Source: Leisingera sp. ANG-M7 (GTDB lineage Bacteria; Pseudomonadota; Alphaproteobacteria; Rhodobacterales; Rhodobacteraceae). Taken from it: DNA of 64,000 bases. A program made the position numbers and the translations under genes. The stretch lies in NCBI RefSeq assembly GCF_000813965.1, contig NZ_JWLI01000001.1:310001-374000 (forward strand), given 5' to 3'. This document shows, piece after piece, positions 62,255-64,000 of this stretch. The notes under the pieces were generated by a model. The model made no database searches, was not told the DNA's origin, and saw only the letters and a list, made by a program, of their open reading frames with translations. Position 1 is the first letter of the stretch; each line of letters opens with the position of its first letter.

Positions 62255-63016
62255 ATGTTCCAACCAGCCGGAAATAGGCCCGCCGGAGAAGCAGAGCTTC
62301 TCCGGGACCGGGAGCTGGCCGCCAAGGCGGAAGCGCTGAATGCGCGCTACCGCCACCATTCGGCCACCTCGGTAATGGAGGGCGCATTGCGGGATGCAGG
62401 GCACATCGCCCTGGTCTCCTCTTTCGGCGCGGAATCCGTGGTGCTCTTGCACATGGCCGCGATCATCGACCCGATGACCCCGGTTGTGTTCGTGGACACC
62501 GAACTGCTGTTCACCGAAACGCTGATCTATCAGCAGGAAGTGAGCGAGCGGCTGGGCCTGCGCAATGTGCGCATCATCCGCGCCGATGACATCGCCGAGA
62601 AGGACCCCTATGGGGCCCTCAAGTTCAGCGACAAGGACGCCTGCTGCACGCTGCGCAAGACCGTGCCGCTGCAAAAGGCGCTGGCGGGTTACGACGGCTG
62701 GATCACCGGCCGCAAGCGGTTCCAGGCCGGCACCCGTGCGGCGCTGGAGTTCTTCGAGGTCGAGGAAGGCACCGGGCGGCTGAAGATCAACCCGCTGGCC
62801 CATTGGGCGCCCGAGGACGTGCGCGCCTATATGGATGAGAACCGCCTGCCCCGCCATCCACTGGTGGCCAAGGGCTATCCCTCGATCGGCTGCGCGCCCT
62901 GCACCAGCCCGGTCAAGGAGGGCGAAGATCCGCGCGCCGGCCGGTGGCGCGGAGAGAACAAAGAAGAATGCGGCATCCACGTGGTGGACGGCCAAATGGT
63001 ACGCACAGGAGCGTGA
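62255..63016 (+). CDS. cysH: Adenylylsulfate/phosphoadenylylsulfate reductase
   Basis: A 253-aa enzyme reducing activated sulfate to sulfite. Motifs are ALVSSFGAESVVLLHMAAI, FVDTELLFTETLIYQ, and the Cys pairs KDACCTLRKTVPL and GCAPCTSPV that bind a 4Fe-4S cluster in the APS-using class. The C-terminal Cys is ECGIHVVDGQ. It probably prefers APS. Starts 5 bp after cysI. Confidence 0.95.
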   Translation: MFQPAGNRPAGEAELLRDRELAAKAEALNARYRHHSATSVMEGALRDAGHIALVSSFGAESVVLLHMAAIIDPMTPVVFVDTELLFTETLIYQQEVSERLGLRNVRIIRADDIAEKDPYGALKFSDKDACCTLRKTVPLQKALAGYDGWITGRKRFQAGTRAALEFFEVEEGTGRLKINPLAHWAPEDVRAYMDENRLPRHPLVAKGYPSIGCAPCTSPVKEGEDPRAGRWRGENKEECGIHVVDGQMVRTGA

Positions 63017-63021
63017 GTGAG

Positions 63022-63417
63022 ATGACTGTTATCGTGACCGACACCGGCTTTGCCGCCGACGACTGGACCACCGGCTTTGAGGGATCAGACGTGCTGGAGC
63101 TGGCCTCCGACGCCAATCTGAACGACGTGTCGCTGGACGGCGTGGAGCTGGTCCGGGTGCAATTCCCAAGCTTTGCCGACGGCCGCGGCTTCACCCTGGC
63201 CCGCCAGCTGCGGCTGAAGGGCTACCAGGGCCGCCTGCGCGCCTTTGGCCATGTGATTGCAGACCAGTATGCCATGGCCCGCCGTTCCGGCTTTGACGAG
63301 GTCGAGCTGACTGACGAGCTGGCCGCCCGCCAGCCCGAGGACCAGTGGCTGGCCCGCGCCAACTGGAAAGACCACAGCTATCAGGCCCGCCTGCGCGGCA
63401 GCACCGCTGCCCGCTAA
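63022..63417 (+). CDS. DUF934 family protein
   Basis: A 131-aa DUF934 protein (LVRVQFPSFADGRGFTLARQ; RLKGYQGRLRAFGHVIADQY; MARRSGFDEVELTD). The family is almost always encoded beside sulfite reductase and cysH but has no known activity. The ATG at 63022 follows GTGAGTGAG. It starts 6 bp after cysH. Confidence 0.93.
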   Translation: MTVIVTDTGFAADDWTTGFEGSDVLELASDANLNDVSLDGVELVRVQFPSFADGRGFTLARQLRLKGYQGRLRAFGHVIADQYAMARRSGFDEVELTDELAARQPEDQWLARANWKDHSYQARLRGSTAAR

Positions 63418-63446
63418 GCCAGCCCCCGAACCCGGGAACGCTCCCT

Positions 63447-63484
63447 GAAACCGGCTCCGTTGCGTCAAACGCGGGGCCGGTTTC
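63447..63484 (+). terminator. Possible terminator/attenuator before fpr
   Basis: GAAACCGGC pairs with GCCGGTTTC across a 20-nt loop and is followed by GCAAAACAGGGGGTTTTCC. There is no clear T-tail, so it may only reduce read-through into the ferredoxin reductase gene. Confidence 0.45.
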
Positions 63485-63559
63485 GCAAAACAGGGGGTTT
63501 TCCTGACATGTATCAAGGACTAATCAGAGGTGCCGGCTACTCCTCCGGCAGTGGAACCG

Positions 63560-64000
63560 ATGAATGAGATGACACCCGTGACCGACACTGCAACCGACCC
63601 GAAACCGGCCAAGGCCGTGCCGGCGCTGCCCGACGCCCAGACCGTGACCCAGGTGAAACACTGGACCGACCGGCTGTTCTCCTTCCGCTGCACCCGGCCC
63701 GCGTCCCTGCGCTTCCGCTCCGGCGAGTTCGTGATGATCGGCCTGATGAATGATCCGGACCCCAAGACCGGTAAGGTGAAGCCCTTGCTGCGCGCCTATT
63801 CCATCGCCTCGCCGTCGTGGGACGAGGAAATGGAGTTCTACTCGATCAAGGTGCAGGACGGCCCGCTGACCTCCAAGCTGCAGCACATCAAGGAAGGCGA
63901 CGAGATCATCCTGCGCCCCAAGCCCGTCGGCACCCTGGTGCATGATGCGCTGGTTCCGGGCAAGCGGATCTGGTTCTTTGCCACCGGCACCGGCTTTGCG
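63560..64000 (+). CDS. fpr: Ferredoxin--NADP reductase (partial, C-terminus off the right edge)
   Basis: The first 147 residues of a flavoprotein that moves electrons between NADPH and ferredoxin, here probably feeding sulfite reductase. The FAD-binding LLRAYSIASPSW lies at residues 77-88; the ferric-type barrel strand RFRSGEFVMIGL at 51-62. An NADP-domain start (WFFATGTGFA) is cut by the window. The second ATG at 63569 is an alternative start. Confidence 0.93.
   Translation, partial: MNEMTPVTDTATDPKPAKAVPALPDAQTVTQVKHWTDRLFSFRCTRPASLRFRSGEFVMIGLMNDPDPKTGKVKPLLRAYSIASPSWDEEMEFYSIKVQDGPLTSKLQHIKEGDEIILRPKPVGTLVHDALVPGKRIWFFATGTGFA

Noticed and set aside
60454-62325. 623-aa leftward frame
   Set aside because: Antisense shadow of cysI, Gly/Ala/Val-rich as expected from high-GC third-position bias.

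Overview
The window reads as a high-GC alphaproteobacterial chromosome, most likely a marine Rhodobacteraceae (roseobacter-type) strain. The basis is the gene content: a GTA-like terminase, leucine dehydrogenase beside an Lrp regulator, a DctPQM/DctBD cluster, and a cysG-DUF2849-cysI-cysH-DUF934-fpr operon. Genus cannot be fixed from sequence reading alone.

Region 1 (1-19236) is the integrase-proximal part of a temperate tailed-phage prophage that runs off the left edge. A leftward block (7056 to 1) carries a ParB-like protein, RusA, small HTH proteins, a NusG-like protein and the two terminase subunits. A central switch (7140-10316) holds a secreted Rap1a-type cargo gene, a lipoprotein, divergent Cro-like and XRE repressor genes and repeated 17-bp operators. 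A rightward block (10316-19179) holds small unknown proteins, an ERF/YqaJ recombination pair, NinB, an HNH protein, Cys-rich proteins, an excisionase and a tyrosine integrase. The integrase abuts tRNA-Val(UAC), the presumed attachment site.

Region 2 (19384-19953) is a short chromosomal island with one histidine phosphatase gene.

Region 3 (20065-32838) is a second integrated element, about 12.8 kb, bounded by a 24-bp direct repeat formed by the 3' end of tRNA-Val(CAC). It carries a ParB-like gene, RNase HI, a decayed virion gene, a serine resolvase with a candidate res site, a probable two-methyltransferase plus HNH restriction-modification system, small membrane proteins and a 532-aa tyrosine integrase.

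Region 4 (33124-64000) is ordinary chromosome. It contains Lrp/leucine dehydrogenase, Lon, an ene-reductase, Tgt, a RimB-RimK fusion, SPFH/NfeD, a beta-barrel protein, SufT, glycerophosphodiesterase, an A-type Fe-S carrier and TpiA. These are followed by a TRAP dicarboxylate transporter with its two-component system, a P450, LysR and Lrp regulators and the siroheme/sulfite assimilation operon, with a ferredoxin-NADP reductase cut by the right edge.

The strongest observations are the prophage switch, where the operator fills the -35/-10 spacer of three promoters and both repressor mRNAs look leaderless, the tandem occupation of neighbouring tRNA-Val genes, the restriction-modification cassette, and a DctD-type regulator lacking the sigma-54 contact motif.
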